Source: Bacteroides pyogenes DSM 20611 = JCM 6294 (lineage in GTDB: Bacteria; Bacteroidota; Bacteroidia; Bacteroidales; Bacteroidaceae). Taken from it: a stretch of DNA of 54,252 nt. Shown here in pieces: positions 42,318-52,349 of this stretch. Under the pieces are notes generated by a model, which was not told the origin of the DNA, did not search any database, and was given only the letters and a program-made list of their open reading frames with translations. The translations under genes and the position numbers were made by a program. The first letter of the stretch is position 1. Each line of letters opens with the position of its first letter. The stretch is from the NCBI RefSeq assembly GCF_000428105.1, contig NZ_ATZH01000030.1, positions 1 to 54,252 of the forward strand, read 5' to 3'.

Positions 42318-43268
42318 TCAATCCAACGGATAGGCGTCGAAAGCAAACAGTTCGGTCGATAAATACCGTTCGCCCGTATCGGGCAACAAGACGACAATCA
42401 TTTTATCGGCAAATTCCGGACGTTCCGCCAACCGACGTGCCGCATAAACGGCAGCTCCCGATGAGATGCCTGCCAACAAACCTTCTGTCGAAGCAAGTTC
42501 ACGCCCGGCACGAATCGCTTCCTCGTCGGGCACGCCCATCACCTCGTCTACCACAGAAGCGTCGTAAATACCCGGCACAAAATTGGCGCCGATTCCCTGA
42601 ATGCGATGAGGCGCCGCTTTTCCCCCTCTCAACACGGGTGAAGATTCCGGCTCCACCGCAACGATATAAACATCCGGATTGTGTTTCTTCAACGCTCGCG
42701 CCACACCGCAAACGGTTCCTCCCGTGCCTACCCCGGCAACAAAAGCATCTATCTTTCCATCGGTATCACGCCAGATTTCCTCGCCCGTAGTACGCTCGTG
42801 AGCAGCCGCGTTTGAAGGATTCTCAAACTGTTGCAAAATCACCGAACCCGGAATACCTTTGCAGAGTTCCTGCGCTTTAGCAACAGAAGCCGCCATCCCT
42901 CCCGCTCCATCGGTCAGCACGATTTGTGCTCCCAATGCTTTCAGCAAGTTCCTTCGTTCCAGGCTCATCGTCTCGGGCATCGTAAGAATAAGCCGATATC
43001 CCTTGACGGTGGCCGCCATCGCCAGTCCCACTCCGGTGTTCCCGCTGGTCGGTTCAATGATGGTAGCGCCCGGCTTCAACACGCCGCGAGCTTCGGCATC
43101 TTCAATCATCGAAAGTCCCACACGGTCTTTCACACTTCCTGCCGGATTGAATGCCTCCAACTTAGCCACGAGACATTGTTTCAAACCGTGCTTCCCACTA
43201 TATCCGGAAAGCTCCATTAAAGGAGTATTGCCGATCAATTCGGTCAAATTCTTTGCAATTTTTACCAT
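42318..43268 (-). CDS. cysK: Cysteine synthase A (O-acetylserine thiol-lyase)
   Basis: 316 residues of the fold-type II PLP enzymes. The PLP-binding Lys lies in N-P-A-G-S-V-K-D-R (about 41-49), with the asparagine loop T-S-G-N-T-G-V-G (about 74-81), the phosphate loop G-T-G-G-T (about 181-185) and a conserved Ser in S-S-G-A-A near 268. It joins sulfide to O-acetylserine to give cysteine. A cystathionine-beta-synthase-like enzyme would be longer. Its -7 element lies at 43298-43305 in the divergent region shared with the sulfatase gene. Confidence 0.95.
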   Translation of the reverse strand: MVKIAKNLTELIGNTPLMELSGYSGKHGLKQCLVAKLEAFNPAGSVKDRVGLSMIEDAEARGVLKPGATIIEPTSGNTGVGLAMAATVKGYRLILTMPETMSLERRNLLKALGAQIVLTDGAGGMAASVAKAQELCKGIPGSVILQQFENPSNAAAHERTTGEEIWRDTDGKIDAFVAGVGTGGTVCGVARALKKHNPDVYIVAVEPESSPVLRGGKAAPHRIQGIGANFVPGIYDASVVDEVMGVPDEEAIRAGRELASTEGLLAGISSGAAVYAARRLAERPEFADKMIVVLLPDTGERYLSTELFAFDAYPLD

Positions 43269-43297
43269 CTTTCACCTCGTTTTATCAGGTTGATGCG

Positions 43298-43305
43298 CAA
43301 AGATA
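43298..43305 (-). promoter_or_regulatory. -7 element of cysK
   Basis: On the minus strand this reads TATCTTTG followed by C, 30 bases before the cysK ATG. It lies 15 bases from the plus-strand -7 element of the divergent gene, so the two promoters overlap. Confidence 0.5.
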
Positions 43306-43319
43306 CAGAAAAGATGTTG

Positions 43320-43327
43320 TACCTTTG
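43320..43327 (+). promoter_or_regulatory. -7 element of the LTA-synthase-like gene
   Basis: TACCTTTG followed by C, 32 bases before the ATG at 43359. It supports that ATG rather than the in-frame ATG at 43290 or 43293. Confidence 0.5.
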
Positions 43328-43358
43328 CAGGCGTTCAATCTTTTTAAGCTTACAGCAT

Positions 43359-45191
43359 ATGAAAAAGAGAATCTTTCAATTTCTCATAACTTATCTTTTA
43401 TTTGTTTTTCTGTTTATTCTTCAAAAACCTATATTCATGGTTTATTACCATGAACTTTACTCCGAATATTTTTTAACCGATTATCTCTCTGTCATATGGC
43501 ATGGGCTACCTCTTGACTTATCGGTGGCAGGATACCTGACGCTGATTCCCGGAATTTTATTGGCCGTGTCGGCCTGGACCGATTCGGAGGTACTTCACCA
43601 CATACGCCGGATTTATTTCGGTTTGGTGGCATTCACCATGGGCTGCATCTTTGTTGTGGATTTAGAACTTTACGGTTTCTGGGATTTTCGTCTCGACGCG
43701 ACTCCTCTTTTCTACTTTCTCTCTTCTCCGAAAGACGCCATGGCAAGTGTCAGCATCTGGTTTATTTTATTAGACATTCTCTCGATAACAATTTATACGG
43801 CAATTGTTTACGGGATTTTCCATATCATGCTCATCCGTAAGCAAAGAAAATTGAGGACTCCTTTTCACCGTCCGAAAGTATCGCTTACACTTTTATTGCT
43901 CACCGGGTTGCTCTTTATTCCTATCCGTGGAGGGTTCGGCGTATCCACCATGAATCTGAGCAAAGTTTACTTCAGCCGCGAACAACGCCTCAACCATGCT
44001 GCCATCAATCCCGCCTTCAGCTTCATGTATTCCGTCACCCATCAAAGCAACTTCGACAAGCAGTATCGGTTTATGGAAGCCGGAGAAGCCGACCGCTTAT
44101 TTGCCGGACTCGTAGAAAAGAACGCTCCCACGGACAGCATTCCGCAATTATTTACCGTCAACCGACCGAATATAATATTTATCATTCTCGAAAGTTTCTC
44201 GACTCATATCATGGAAACCTTCGGCGGAGCGCCCAATGTAGCCGTGAATATGGATCGTTTCGGACGGGAGGGGGTGCTCTTTACCAATTTCTATGCGAAT
44301 AGTTTCCGTACCGACCGCGGTTTAGTGTCTGTCATCAGCGGATACCCCGCACAGCCGAGCACAAGTATTATGAAATATCCGGAGAAGACGGAGAAACTCC
44401 CTTCGATTCCGGGCAGTCTGAAGCAGGCCGGCTATCATCCGGAGTATTATTACGGAGGAGACGCGGACTTTACCAACATGCGCTCTTACCTGATTGCAGC
44501 GGGCATCGAGAAGATTGTTTGCGACAAAGATTTTCCTGTGTCCGAACGCACCGGCAAGTGGGGAGTTCATGACGACACCCTGTTCCGGCGATTTCTAAAG
44601 GATCTGAAAGAGGAGCAACAGAAAGAACCGTTCCTGAAGTTTATCCAGACATCGAGCAGCCACGAACCTTTCGAGGTCCCGTTTCACCGGCTGAAAAACA
44701 AAACGCTCAACGCTTTTGCCTATGCAGACAGTTGCGTAGGCAGCTTCGTCGAAGAAATTGAAAAGACACCTTTATGGGAAAATACATTGATCGTACTTGT
44801 TCCCGACCACTGGGGAGCATATCCCCGTCCTTTGGACGATCCGCTGGAACGGCACAGGATTCCCCTTATCTTTATCGGAGGCGCGGTAAAAGAAGCGCGG
44901 CGAATCGACACATACGCCTCTCAGATAGATATTGCCGCTACCTTGCTTGCTCAGTTAGGACTGCCGCACGATGAATTTGTTTTCAGCAAAAACATACTGA
45001 ATCCCAATGCTCCGCACTTCGGATACTTCACCGAACCTTCGCTCTTCGGCATGGTGACAGAGGAGAATCAGCTGGTTTTCAACTGCGAGTCAAATTCCGT
45101 ACAAGTGGATCAAGGACGATCGAAAGGAGCCAATCTGGCAAAGGGAAAGGCTTTCCTGCAAAAACTTTACGACGACCTCGCCAAACGATAG
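43359..45191 (+). CDS. LTA-synthase-family membrane sulfatase/phosphotransferase
   Basis: 610 residues: about five N-terminal membrane helices (about 5-190) and a large periplasmic sulfatase-fold domain (about 260-560). Metal and active-site motifs: N-I-I-F-I-I-L-E-S-F-S (about 269-279), F-R-T-D-R-G (about 315-320; the Thr is the expected nucleophile), V-P-D-H-W-G-A (about 482-488) and R-H-I-P-L-I-F. Lipoteichoic acid does not occur in Bacteroides, so the enzyme most likely transfers a phosphoglycerol or phosphoethanolamine group to an envelope lipid or glycan. It is followed 22 bp later by a PAP2 phosphatase in the same direction. Confidence 0.88.
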   Translation: MKKRIFQFLITYLLFVFLFILQKPIFMVYYHELYSEYFLTDYLSVIWHGLPLDLSVAGYLTLIPGILLAVSAWTDSEVLHHIRRIYFGLVAFTMGCIFVVDLELYGFWDFRLDATPLFYFLSSPKDAMASVSIWFILLDILSITIYTAIVYGIFHIMLIRKQRKLRTPFHRPKVSLTLLLLTGLLFIPIRGGFGVSTMNLSKVYFSREQRLNHAAINPAFSFMYSVTHQSNFDKQYRFMEAGEADRLFAGLVEKNAPTDSIPQLFTVNRPNIIFIILESFSTHIMETFGGAPNVAVNMDRFGREGVLFTNFYANSFRTDRGLVSVISGYPAQPSTSIMKYPEKTEKLPSIPGSLKQAGYHPEYYYGGDADFTNMRSYLIAAGIEKIVCDKDFPVSERTGKWGVHDDTLFRRFLKDLKEEQQKEPFLKFIQTSSSHEPFEVPFHRLKNKTLNAFAYADSCVGSFVEEIEKTPLWENTLIVLVPDHWGAYPRPLDDPLERHRIPLIFIGGAVKEARRIDTYASQIDIAATLLAQLGLPHDEFVFSKNILNPNAPHFGYFTEPSLFGMVTEENQLVFNCESNSVQVDQGRSKGANLAKGKAFLQKLYDDLAKR

Positions 45192-45213
45192 ACAACCCGT
45201 ATACAATTATCAC

Positions 45214-45894
45214 ATGAATGAATTAATTCAAAACCTATCTGAGACCGATACCGCAGTTTTTCTGTTTCTCAACGGATTTCACAATTCTTTTTGGGACCAA
45301 TTCATGAGTGCCTTCACCGGAAAACTGATATGGATTCCGATGTACGTCACTATATTATATGTGTTGTTCAGGAACTTTCATTGGAAGACAGCCCTCTGCT
45401 ACATAGCCGCCATTGCGCTTACCATCGGATTTGCCGATCAGATGTGCAACGGTGTGATCCGCCCGTTGGCGGAACGCTTGCGTCCATCGGGAGAAGGCAG
45501 TCCGATCGCCGAATTGGTACATATAGTCGACGGAAAACGTGGAGGAGGATTCGGATTTCCATCGTGCCACGCCTCCAACTCTTTCGGACTGGCATTTTTC
45601 CTGATTTGCCTGTTCCGCCGGAAATGGTTAAGCATATTTATCCTGCTTTGGGCTTTCACCAATTCGTACACACGTTTGTATTTAGGATTGCACTATCCCG
45701 GCGATTTGCTGGCAGGCGCGCTGATCGGCATATTGGGAGCAGGGGTGTTTTATCTCATTGCCCGTAGGATAGTTATCAATAAACGAATGCCGGAATTACC
45801 GCAAAGGGAACCCCGGCAAACGAACCTTATTATATATGTCGGACTGATTATTCTCAGCGGCATTGTGACCTACAGCACAATAGCGATGTGGTAG
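45214..45894 (+). CDS. PAP2-family membrane phosphatase
   Basis: 226 residues with about six helices. Phosphatase motifs: R-P (within V-I-R-P-L-A-E-R-L-R-P, about 81-91), G-F-P-S-C-H-A-S-N (about 112-120, a PSGH variant with Cys for Gly) and T-R-L-Y-L-G-L-H-Y-P-G-D (about 151-162). Enzymes of this type remove phosphate from lipids such as undecaprenyl-diphosphate, phosphatidylglycerophosphate or lipid A. It directly follows the LTA-synthase-like gene, so the two may act on the same lipid pathway, for instance recycling the diacylglycerol or phosphate product; this is inference. Confidence 0.88.
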   Translation: MNELIQNLSETDTAVFLFLNGFHNSFWDQFMSAFTGKLIWIPMYVTILYVLFRNFHWKTALCYIAAIALTIGFADQMCNGVIRPLAERLRPSGEGSPIAELVHIVDGKRGGGFGFPSCHASNSFGLAFFLICLFRRKWLSIFILLWAFTNSYTRLYLGLHYPGDLLAGALIGILGAGVFYLIARRIVINKRMPELPQREPRQTNLIIYVGLIILSGIVTYSTIAMW

Positions 45895-46024
45895 AAAACA
45901 CATGCGGCGACATCGTTTCAACAGTTATGCGAAATACAAGAAAGAGGGCAGGAGAAACCCAACCGCTACCCGACTGCTGATAAAAGCGCGTCAGAACACA
46001 ATCTCTGCCGGCAGCAGGTTATTA

Positions 46025-47095
46025 TCAACCACGCTTCCGGCTTTCAATAAACCTGACAATCCACTGCCCCACTTCATCGGTTCCGTATCCGGATTCTCCT
46101 GCGACTTGTATCTCAGGAGTACGGACTTTCGCTTCCAGCGATGCGTCCACCGCTCTACGGATGAGGGCGCCTTCTTCCTTACAGTCGAAATGTTCGAAGA
46201 GCATCGCCACCGATAAAATCTGAGCCAACGGATTCGCGATATTCCGGCCTTTGGCTTGCGGCCAAGAACCATGAATAGGCTCGAAAACCGGAGTGCCTTC
46301 GCCGATGGAAGCAGAAGGAAGCAATCCCATCGAGCCGCTGATGACCGAACCTTCATCCGTCAGGATATCGCCGAAAGTATTCTCCGTCACCATCACATCA
46401 AAGAAAGAAGGCTCCTGAATCATGCGCATGGCTGCATTGTCCACATACATATAGTCGGTCAGCACTTCCGGATAACACGGTGCCATCTCTTGTGCAATCT
46501 GACGCCACAAGCGGGAGGAAGCCAGGACATTAGCCTTATCTACTACCGTCAGATGCTTTCTGCGTTTCATCGCATACTCGAAACCGACTTTCAGAATACG
46601 TTCGATTTCGGGACGGGTATAATAATTGGTGTCATACGCCTTGTCGTTGTCCTGATATTTCTCGCCGAAATACATGCCTCCCGTCAGTTCGCGAATACAA
46701 ACGAAGTCGGCGTTTTCTATCAACTCGGCACGCAAAGGAGATTTGTGCAACAGGCATTTGAAGGTTTGTACCGGACGGATGTTCGCAAACAATCCGAGTT
46801 TCTTGCGCATCGCCAGCAATCCCTGTTCGGGACGCACCTTCGCCGCAGGGTCATTGTCGTACTTCGGATCGCCCACCGCAGAGAACAGCACGGCATCTGC
46901 CTGCCGACAAACACGAAACGTCTCTTCCGGAAACGGATCGCCGGTTTTATCGATGGCATCCGCCCCGCAAACCGCATATTCATAACTCACCCGGTGACCA
47001 AACCTCTCACAGACGGCACTCATCACCTTCACTCCCTGCACGGAGATTTCCGGCCCGATGCCGTCGCCTGCCAATACAGCTATTTTAAACTCCAT
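46025..47095 (-). CDS. leuB: 3-isopropylmalate dehydrogenase
   Basis: 356 residues of the isocitrate/isopropylmalate dehydrogenase family. G-D-G-I-G-P-E-I at about 10-17, the catalytic Lys/Tyr regions ([10 protein letters not shown], about 136-145), and [13 protein letters not shown] (about 235-247) followed by the NAD-binding H-G-S region are visible. It oxidises and decarboxylates 3-isopropylmalate in leucine synthesis; the same enzyme can act on methylmalate from citramalate. Last gene of the leu operon, 32 bp after the citramalate-synthase-like gene. Confidence 0.96.
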   Translation of the reverse strand: MEFKIAVLAGDGIGPEISVQGVKVMSAVCERFGHRVSYEYAVCGADAIDKTGDPFPEETFRVCRQADAVLFSAVGDPKYDNDPAAKVRPEQGLLAMRKKLGLFANIRPVQTFKCLLHKSPLRAELIENADFVCIRELTGGMYFGEKYQDNDKAYDTNYYTRPEIERILKVGFEYAMKRRKHLTVVDKANVLASSRLWRQIAQEMAPCYPEVLTDYMYVDNAAMRMIQEPSFFDVMVTENTFGDILTDEGSVISGSMGLLPSASIGEGTPVFEPIHGSWPQAKGRNIANPLAQILSVAMLFEHFDCKEEGALIRRAVDASLEAKVRTPEIQVAGESGYGTDEVGQWIVRFIESRKRG

Positions 47096-47127
47096 ATTCT
47101 TTTTTCTGTTTTTATGTTCCTCTGTTT

Positions 47128-48657
47128 TTATTCTTCAATAAGATTCAGCATTTTGATTGTCGCTTTAATAGCCGCTTCCGTCTGGTCGGCATCCAGTCCG
47201 CGCGTACGGAACACCCGATCTTCGTAGCTCCATGTGATAACGGTCTGCACAAACGCGTCCGTCCGCCCGCCCGGCGGAATAGTCACGGAATAGTTTGTCA
47301 GCATCGGGAACTTCCTTTTCAGCGTCACCTTATATATTTTACGCAAAGCCCGCACAAACGCGTCATACTGTCCGTCGCCGCTCGAACTCTCTTCATATTC
47401 TTTCCCGTTGATTTCGATGCGCAGTGTCGCCATCGGCTTCAGTCCATACGCAAGATTGACGATGTAGCTCAATAATTTCACCTTATCGCCGATCATTCCG
47501 TGCTTGAGCACATCCGAAACGATGTACGGCAAATCCTCTTGCGTGACAAGTTCTTTTTTATCGCCCAGTTCGATGATACGTTCCGTCACCTTACGCATGG
47601 ATTCCTCGTCCAGATCGAGCCCGAGATTCTGAAGGTTTTTGCGGATATTCGCCTTGCCGCTGTTTTTCCCCAGCGCATACTCGCGTTTCCGTCCGAAACG
47701 TTCGGGCAGAAGATCGTTGCAATACAAATTGTCTTTGTTATCGCCGTCGGCATGCACGCCGGCAACCTGCGTAAACACATTCTCGCCCACAATCGGTTTG
47801 TTGGCGGGAATCACAATGCTGGAGTACGACTCTACCACCCGGCTGACATCATTCAGCCGGCTCTCGTCGATATTGGTGACGGCGTTGAAATGATCTTTCA
47901 GAATGGCCTGTACGCTGGCGAGAGGAGCGTTGCCCGCCCGTTCGCCCAACCCGTTGATGGTGGTATGCAAGCCCTTCACTCCGCTCAACACGGCAGCCAA
48001 CACATTGCTCACTGCCAGGTCGTAATCGTTGTGCGCATGGAAATCGAAATGCACCTCCGGATAACGCTTCTTCATCTTCCGCATATATTCAATCACCTGC
48101 AACGGATTGAGTATGCCAAGCGTATCGGGCAGCATGTAACGCTTTACGCTCGTTCCCTGCAAGCCGTCCATCAGCTGAAACACGTATTCGGGAGAATCCT
48201 TCATGCCGTTGCTCCAGTCTTCCAGATACACATTCACCGATATGTCCTGCTCGTCGGCATAACGAATCACATCGAGAATATCTTCAATATGCTCTTCGGG
48301 AGTTTTTTTCAACTGCTGCCTGCAATGTTTCAACGAACCCTTGCAGAGCAGATTCAGCACCCGGCAACCGGTTCGCTGTATCCAGTCGACCGAAGTTTTT
48401 CCGTCGACAAACCCGAGAACCTCCACTTTGTGAAGCAGGTTGCGCCGGGCCGCCCAGTCGCATATCATCTTCACAGCCTCGAACTCCCCGTCTGAAACGC
48501 GTGCCGACGCCACTTCCACCCGGTCGACATTAAGATCTTCCAGCAGCAGGCGGGCAATCATCAACTTCTCATGAGGCACGAAAGAAACCCCGCTCGTCTG
48601 TTCGCCGTCGCGGAGTGTCGTGTCCATGATTTCTACTCTGACACTTTCTTTTCCCAT
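47128..48657 (-). CDS. cimA: (R)-citramalate synthase-like enzyme of the LeuA family
   Basis: 509 residues: HMG-CoA-lyase-type TIM barrel (about 8-280; [14 protein letters not shown] at about 11-24, H-A-H-N-D near 204-208 for metal), linker, and a C-terminal LeuA regulatory domain (about 390-505). It is clearly different from the LeuA at 50647. From memory the barrel closely resembles Leptospira citramalate synthase: [21 protein letters not shown]-x-K-G-S-L and [11 protein letters not shown] are shared, including the Leu, Leu and Tyr that line its pyruvate pocket. It would make citramalate from pyruvate and acetyl-CoA for isoleucine. It overlaps leuD by 25 bp. Databases often call it a second isopropylmalate synthase. 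Confidence 0.82.
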   Translation of the reverse strand: MGKESVRVEIMDTTLRDGEQTSGVSFVPHEKLMIARLLLEDLNVDRVEVASARVSDGEFEAVKMICDWAARRNLLHKVEVLGFVDGKTSVDWIQRTGCRVLNLLCKGSLKHCRQQLKKTPEEHIEDILDVIRYADEQDISVNVYLEDWSNGMKDSPEYVFQLMDGLQGTSVKRYMLPDTLGILNPLQVIEYMRKMKKRYPEVHFDFHAHNDYDLAVSNVLAAVLSGVKGLHTTINGLGERAGNAPLASVQAILKDHFNAVTNIDESRLNDVSRVVESYSSIVIPANKPIVGENVFTQVAGVHADGDNKDNLYCNDLLPERFGRKREYALGKNSGKANIRKNLQNLGLDLDEESMRKVTERIIELGDKKELVTQEDLPYIVSDVLKHGMIGDKVKLLSYIVNLAYGLKPMATLRIEINGKEYEESSSGDGQYDAFVRALRKIYKVTLKRKFPMLTNYSVTIPPGGRTDAFVQTVITWSYEDRVFRTRGLDADQTEAAIKATIKMLNLIEE

Positions 48658-49226
48658 GCTTCTATTTTGTCTTTATTGCTCAATAAAAAATCAATATCGT
48701 CCAATCCGTTCATCAAACAATGCTTTTTATACGCATTTATTTCGAAATGTTCGCTCTTACCGGTCGCTTTGTTCGTAATGGTCTGCCGGGGAAGATCGAC
48801 TTCGACTTCCGCTTTCGGATCGGCATAAACGGTATCGAAAAGTTCTTTCAGGAAGGCTTCGGTCACCACCACGGGAAGAACGAAGTTATTCAGCTCGTTA
48901 TTTTTATGGATGTCTGCAAAGAAGCTCGAAACAACCACACGGAAACCGTAATCGGCAATCGCCCAAGCTGCATGCTCACGGCTCGAACCCGAACCGAAGT
49001 TCTTTCCGGCAACCAGAATCCGACCGCCATAAAGCGGGTTGTTCAAAACAAAATCTTCGTTCAAAGAACCGTCCGGATGGTATCGCCAGTCACGAAACAG
49101 ATTCTCTCCGAAACCTTCTCTGGTTGTCGCTTTCAAAAAGCGTGCGGGAATGATTTGATCCGTATCCACATTCTCGAGGGGGAGAGGCACACAAGTGCTC
49201 GTCAGTATATTGAATTTCGTTTTCAT
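48633..49226 (-). CDS. leuD: 3-isopropylmalate dehydratase small subunit
   Basis: 197 residues, the aconitase swivel domain. P-L-E-N-V-D-T-D-Q-I-I-P-A-R-F-L (about 14-29) and A-G-K-N-F-G-S-G-S-S-R-E-H-A (about 71-84) are the family signatures. With LeuC it isomerises 2- to 3-isopropylmalate, and citramalate to methylmalate. ATG 49226 was chosen, giving the usual M-K-T-K-F start; an in-frame ATG five codons upstream is also possible. Its 3' end overlaps the next gene by 25 bp, which implies translational coupling. Confidence 0.93.
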   Translation of the reverse strand: MKTKFNILTSTCVPLPLENVDTDQIIPARFLKATTREGFGENLFRDWRYHPDGSLNEDFVLNNPLYGGRILVAGKNFGSGSSREHAAWAIADYGFRVVVSSFFADIHKNNELNNFVLPVVVTEAFLKELFDTVYADPKAEVEVDLPRQTITNKATGKSEHFEINAYKKHCLMNGLDDIDFLLSNKDKIEAWEKKVSE

Positions 49227-49247
49227 ATCTTCAACTGCCATTTAAAA

Positions 49248-50642
49248 TCATATAAACACTCTCGGATCGGTAATCACGCCGGTTACCGCCGCTGCCGCAG
49301 CCACCAGCGGACTGGCCAGCAATGTGCGGCTTCCCGGCCCCTGACGCCCTTCAAAATTACGGTTACTGGTAGAAACCGCATACTTTCCGGCAGGGATTTT
49401 ATCGTCATTCATTGCCAGACAAGCCGAACACCCCGGCTGTCGAATCACGAACCCCGCCTCGGCAAGCACCTTGTCTATTCCTTCTTCACGGATCTGCGCA
49501 TCCACCATCCACGAACCGGGAACCAGCCAGGCAACCACGCCATCGGCCTTTTTCCTTCCTTTCACCACAGAGGCAAAGGCCCTGAAGTCCTCGATGCGCC
49601 CGTTGGTACAAGCGCCGAGAAACACATAATCGATCTTCTTGCCCAACAAACGCTCTCCGGGAGAAAAGCCCATATAGTCGAGCGATTTCATAAACGATGC
49701 CCGCGTCACTTCATCCATGTTTTCCGCAACCGGGATATGTTGCGTGACTCCCATCCCCATTCCCGGGTTCGTGCCGTAGGTAATCATCGGCTCTATATCG
49801 GCGGCATGGAAACGAACTTCTTTATCGAATACAGCATCGTCATCGCTCTTCAATGTTTTCCAATAGGCCAGCGCCTTCTGCCACGCTTCACCCGTAGGAG
49901 CATGCTCGCGTCCTTTCAAATATTCGAACGTCACTTCGTCGGGGGCCACCATACCTCCCCGCGCTCCCATCTCGATGGAGAGATTGCAAAGCGTAAGCCT
50001 GCCCTCCATCGACAACCGCCGGACAGCCGAACCTGCATATTCCACAAAATAACCGGTGGCGCCGCTTGTAGACATTTCCGCCATCATGTAGAGAGCAAGA
50101 TCCTTAGCCGTTACCCCTTTGCCCAATTCACCGTCTATGGTGATGCGCATCGTTTTCGGGCGAGACTGCAATATACATTGGGAAGCCAGAACCATTTCCA
50201 CCTCACTCGTGCCGATGCCGAAAGCGATCGCCCCCAAAGCGCCGTGAGTGGACGTATGCGAATCTCCGCAAACGATCGTCATGCCCGGCAAAGTCAAAGC
50301 ACGCTCCGGACCCACCACGTGAATGATTCCGTTCTTCGGGTGCATCATTCCGTAATGAGTCAACCCGAATTCTTCGGCATTTTGCTTCAGCGTATCCACC
50401 TGAGTCCTCGAAACCGGGTCTTCAATCGGCTTGTCCTGATCGTGTGTCGGAGTGTTATGGTCGGGCATGCAGAACACTTTTTCGGGACGCAGCACTTTCA
50501 GCCCCCTTGCACGAAGCCCTGCAAACGCCTGCGGGCTGGTCACTTCGTGGCAATACAACCGATCGATATAAAGTTGCGTAGGACCGTTCTCGACCGTAGC
50601 CACCACGTGCGCATCCCATATTTTGTCAAATAACGTATTCAT
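49248..50642 (-). CDS. leuC: 3-isopropylmalate dehydratase large subunit
   Basis: 464 residues of the aconitase family. The 4Fe-4S cluster Cys ligands are in L-G-A-C-T-N-G-R (about 344) and G-C-S-A-C-L-A-M-N (about 404-407); [10 protein letters not shown] at about 129-138 is the substrate-binding signature. It is the catalytic partner of LeuD. It starts 4 bp after the leuA stop codon and ends 21 bp before leuD, in the middle of the leu operon. Confidence 0.96.
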   Translation of the reverse strand: MNTLFDKIWDAHVVATVENGPTQLYIDRLYCHEVTSPQAFAGLRARGLKVLRPEKVFCMPDHNTPTHDQDKPIEDPVSRTQVDTLKQNAEEFGLTHYGMMHPKNGIIHVVGPERALTLPGMTIVCGDSHTSTHGALGAIAFGIGTSEVEMVLASQCILQSRPKTMRITIDGELGKGVTAKDLALYMMAEMSTSGATGYFVEYAGSAVRRLSMEGRLTLCNLSIEMGARGGMVAPDEVTFEYLKGREHAPTGEAWQKALAYWKTLKSDDDAVFDKEVRFHAADIEPMITYGTNPGMGMGVTQHIPVAENMDEVTRASFMKSLDYMGFSPGERLLGKKIDYVFLGACTNGRIEDFRAFASVVKGRKKADGVVAWLVPGSWMVDAQIREEGIDKVLAEAGFVIRQPGCSACLAMNDDKIPAGKYAVSTSNRNFEGRQGPGSRTLLASPLVAAAAAVTGVITDPRVFI

Positions 50643-50646
50643 GAAT

Positions 50647-52143
50647 CTATATTTTAAATTTATTGATACAATCTATATAAGCCTCGACGGAAGCCGCTAT
50701 GATATCGGTGTTGGCTCCGAATCCGTAATACATCTGTTTGTCGTACTCTACCTGCATGTGCACTTTCCCCATGTCGTCACTTCCTTTGCTGATGGCCTGA
50801 ATGGTAAATTCCTTCAGCGTCATGTTACGGTCCACAATCTTCTTCAAGGCCTTGATGGCAGCATCTACCGGCCCATTGCCCGTAGCACAGGCTTCAAACT
50901 TCTCACCCGAAATGTTCAATCCCAGGCTCGCTACCGAACGAACACCTACTCCGCTCGTCACTTGCAGATAGTCTAGCTTAATCCGATGGTTCTGTGTCCG
51001 GTCGGCTCCTGCCAATACCAGGATATCATCATCGTTGACGTCTTTCTTTTTATCCGCCAGCTTCAAGAATTCTTCGTACACCTGATCCAGTTTCTCCTGC
51101 TCGAGTTGCACTCCTAAAACAGAAAGGCGGTTTTTTAGTGCCGCCCGTCCGCTGCGGGCAGTAAGAACGATTGAATTATCATCGACTCCTACTTCACGGG
51201 GATCGATAATCTCATACGTATGCGCGTTCTTCAGCACACCGTCTTGATGGATGCCCGAAGAGTGAGCGAAAGCATTCCGCCCCACAATCGCCTTGTTGGG
51301 CTGTACAGGCATATTCATCAAACTGGAAACCATACGGCTGGTGGAATATATCTTGCGGGTATTGATATTCGTCCGGATATCTATTTCATGATGACTCTTC
51401 ATGATCATCGCTATTTCCTCGAGCGCGGTATTTCCCGCACGTTCGCCGATACCATTGATTGTTACCTCCACCTGCCGCGCTCCGTTCAATATACCGGCTA
51501 CCGTATTTGCCGTAGCCATTCCCAAATCGTTATGGCAGTGGGTTGAAATAACGGCATTGTCGATACCTTCCACATGATCGACCAGGTATTTTATCTTAGC
51601 CCCGTATTCCGCAGGAAGGCAGTATCCGGTAGTATCCGGAATGTTTACCACCGTAGCGCCCGCTTTAATCACCGCTTCGATGACGCGCGCCAGATATTCG
51701 TTATCGGTACGTCCGGCATCTTCGGCATAAAACTCTACATCCTCTGCAAAACGGCGTGCATACTTCACGGCAGCAACCGCCCGTTCGATGATCTCCTCCC
51801 GATTCGAACCGAACTTATACTTAATATGCGAATCGGAAGTTCCGATACCGGTATGGATACGTTTACGCTTGGCAAAACGCAGCGCTTCCACCGCCACGTC
51901 GATGTCTTTCTGTACGGCACGTGTCAAAGCGCAGACAGTAGGCCAAGTCACCGCTTTCGAAATCTCTATCACGGAATTAAAATCGCCGGGACTTGAAACA
52001 GGAAAGCCGGCTTCAATCACATCCACTCCCAAAGCCTCCAAAGCCTTTGCCACCTGAATCTTTTCCACTGTGTTCAACTGGCATCCGGGTACTTGTTCGC
52101 CATCCCGAAGCGTCGTATCAAAAATAAACAACCTATTATCCAT
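50647..52143 (-). CDS. leuA: 2-isopropylmalate synthase
   Basis: 498 residues: catalytic TIM barrel (about 1-270; [14 protein letters not shown] at about 7-20, S-T-H-C-H-N-D for the metal near 199-205, G-I-G-E-R-A-G-N), a linker (G-I-H-Q-D-G), and the C-terminal allosteric domain (about 370-495) that binds leucine. It condenses 2-oxoisovalerate and acetyl-CoA, the first step to leucine. ATG 52143 was chosen because [11 protein letters not shown] matches the family start; the frame opens six codons earlier. First structural gene behind the attenuator. Confidence 0.95.
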   Translation of the reverse strand: MDNRLFIFDTTLRDGEQVPGCQLNTVEKIQVAKALEALGVDVIEAGFPVSSPGDFNSVIEISKAVTWPTVCALTRAVQKDIDVAVEALRFAKRKRIHTGIGTSDSHIKYKFGSNREEIIERAVAAVKYARRFAEDVEFYAEDAGRTDNEYLARVIEAVIKAGATVVNIPDTTGYCLPAEYGAKIKYLVDHVEGIDNAVISTHCHNDLGMATANTVAGILNGARQVEVTINGIGERAGNTALEEIAMIMKSHHEIDIRTNINTRKIYSTSRMVSSLMNMPVQPNKAIVGRNAFAHSSGIHQDGVLKNAHTYEIIDPREVGVDDNSIVLTARSGRAALKNRLSVLGVQLEQEKLDQVYEEFLKLADKKKDVNDDDILVLAGADRTQNHRIKLDYLQVTSGVGVRSVASLGLNISGEKFEACATGNGPVDAAIKALKKIVDRNMTLKEFTIQAISKGSDDMGKVHMQVEYDKQMYYGFGANTDIIAASVEAYIDCINKFKI

Positions 52144-52175
52144 ATCATTATTTTTTCTCAAAGATTCCTATAAAC

Positions 52176-52212
52176 AAAAAAACCTTTCACACCGGGAAGT
52201 GAGAAAGGTTTT
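52176..52212 (-). terminator. Attenuator terminator of the leu/ile operon
   Basis: On the minus strand AAAACCTTTC-T-CAC (52212-52199) pairs with GTG-T-GAAAGGTTTT (52192-52179), with one mismatch, and is followed by a run of T into 52176. It lies 24 bases behind the leader peptide stop and 33 bases before the leuA ATG. Its 5' arm contains CTCACTTCC (52203-52195), which can pair instead with GGAAGTGGG in the leader coding sequence (52257-52249). These two structures exclude each other. Confidence 0.88.
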
Positions 52213-52236
52213 CGTTTATCCTTTAATTATACATAT

Positions 52237-52320
52237 TTATGCACAGCACCCACTTCCACTAACCCTCGATAGTAGAATAATAATACCGCTCAACAAAATA
52301 TGTATAAACATTTGATTCAT
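52237..52320 (-). CDS. leuL: Leader peptide of the leu/ile operon
   Basis: A 27-residue peptide, too short for normal gene finding. Residues 5-20 are F-I-H-I-L-L-S-G-I-I-I-L-L-S-R-V, with five Ile, four Leu and one Val; it ends G-S-G-C-C-A. A ribosome slowed by lack of charged Ile or Leu tRNA would stall at codons 6-17 and leave codons 22-24 (GGAAGTGGG) free to pair with the terminator's 5' arm, so the operon is read. If translation reaches the stop, those codons are covered and the terminator forms. The promoter 30 bases upstream and the terminator behind it complete the arrangement. An ATG at codon 4 is an alternative start. Confidence 0.85.
   Translation of the reverse strand: MNQMFIHILLSGIIILLSRVSGSGCCA
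52249..52257 (-). promoter_or_regulatory. Antiterminator segment in the leader coding sequence
   Basis: GGAAGTGGG on the minus strand, codons 22-24 of the leader peptide, can form nine pairs (one G-U) with CTCACTTCC in the 5' arm of the attenuator terminator (52203-52195). Confidence 0.75.
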
Positions 52321-52349
52321 ATGCTTGCCATTAATTGGATAAGACAACG

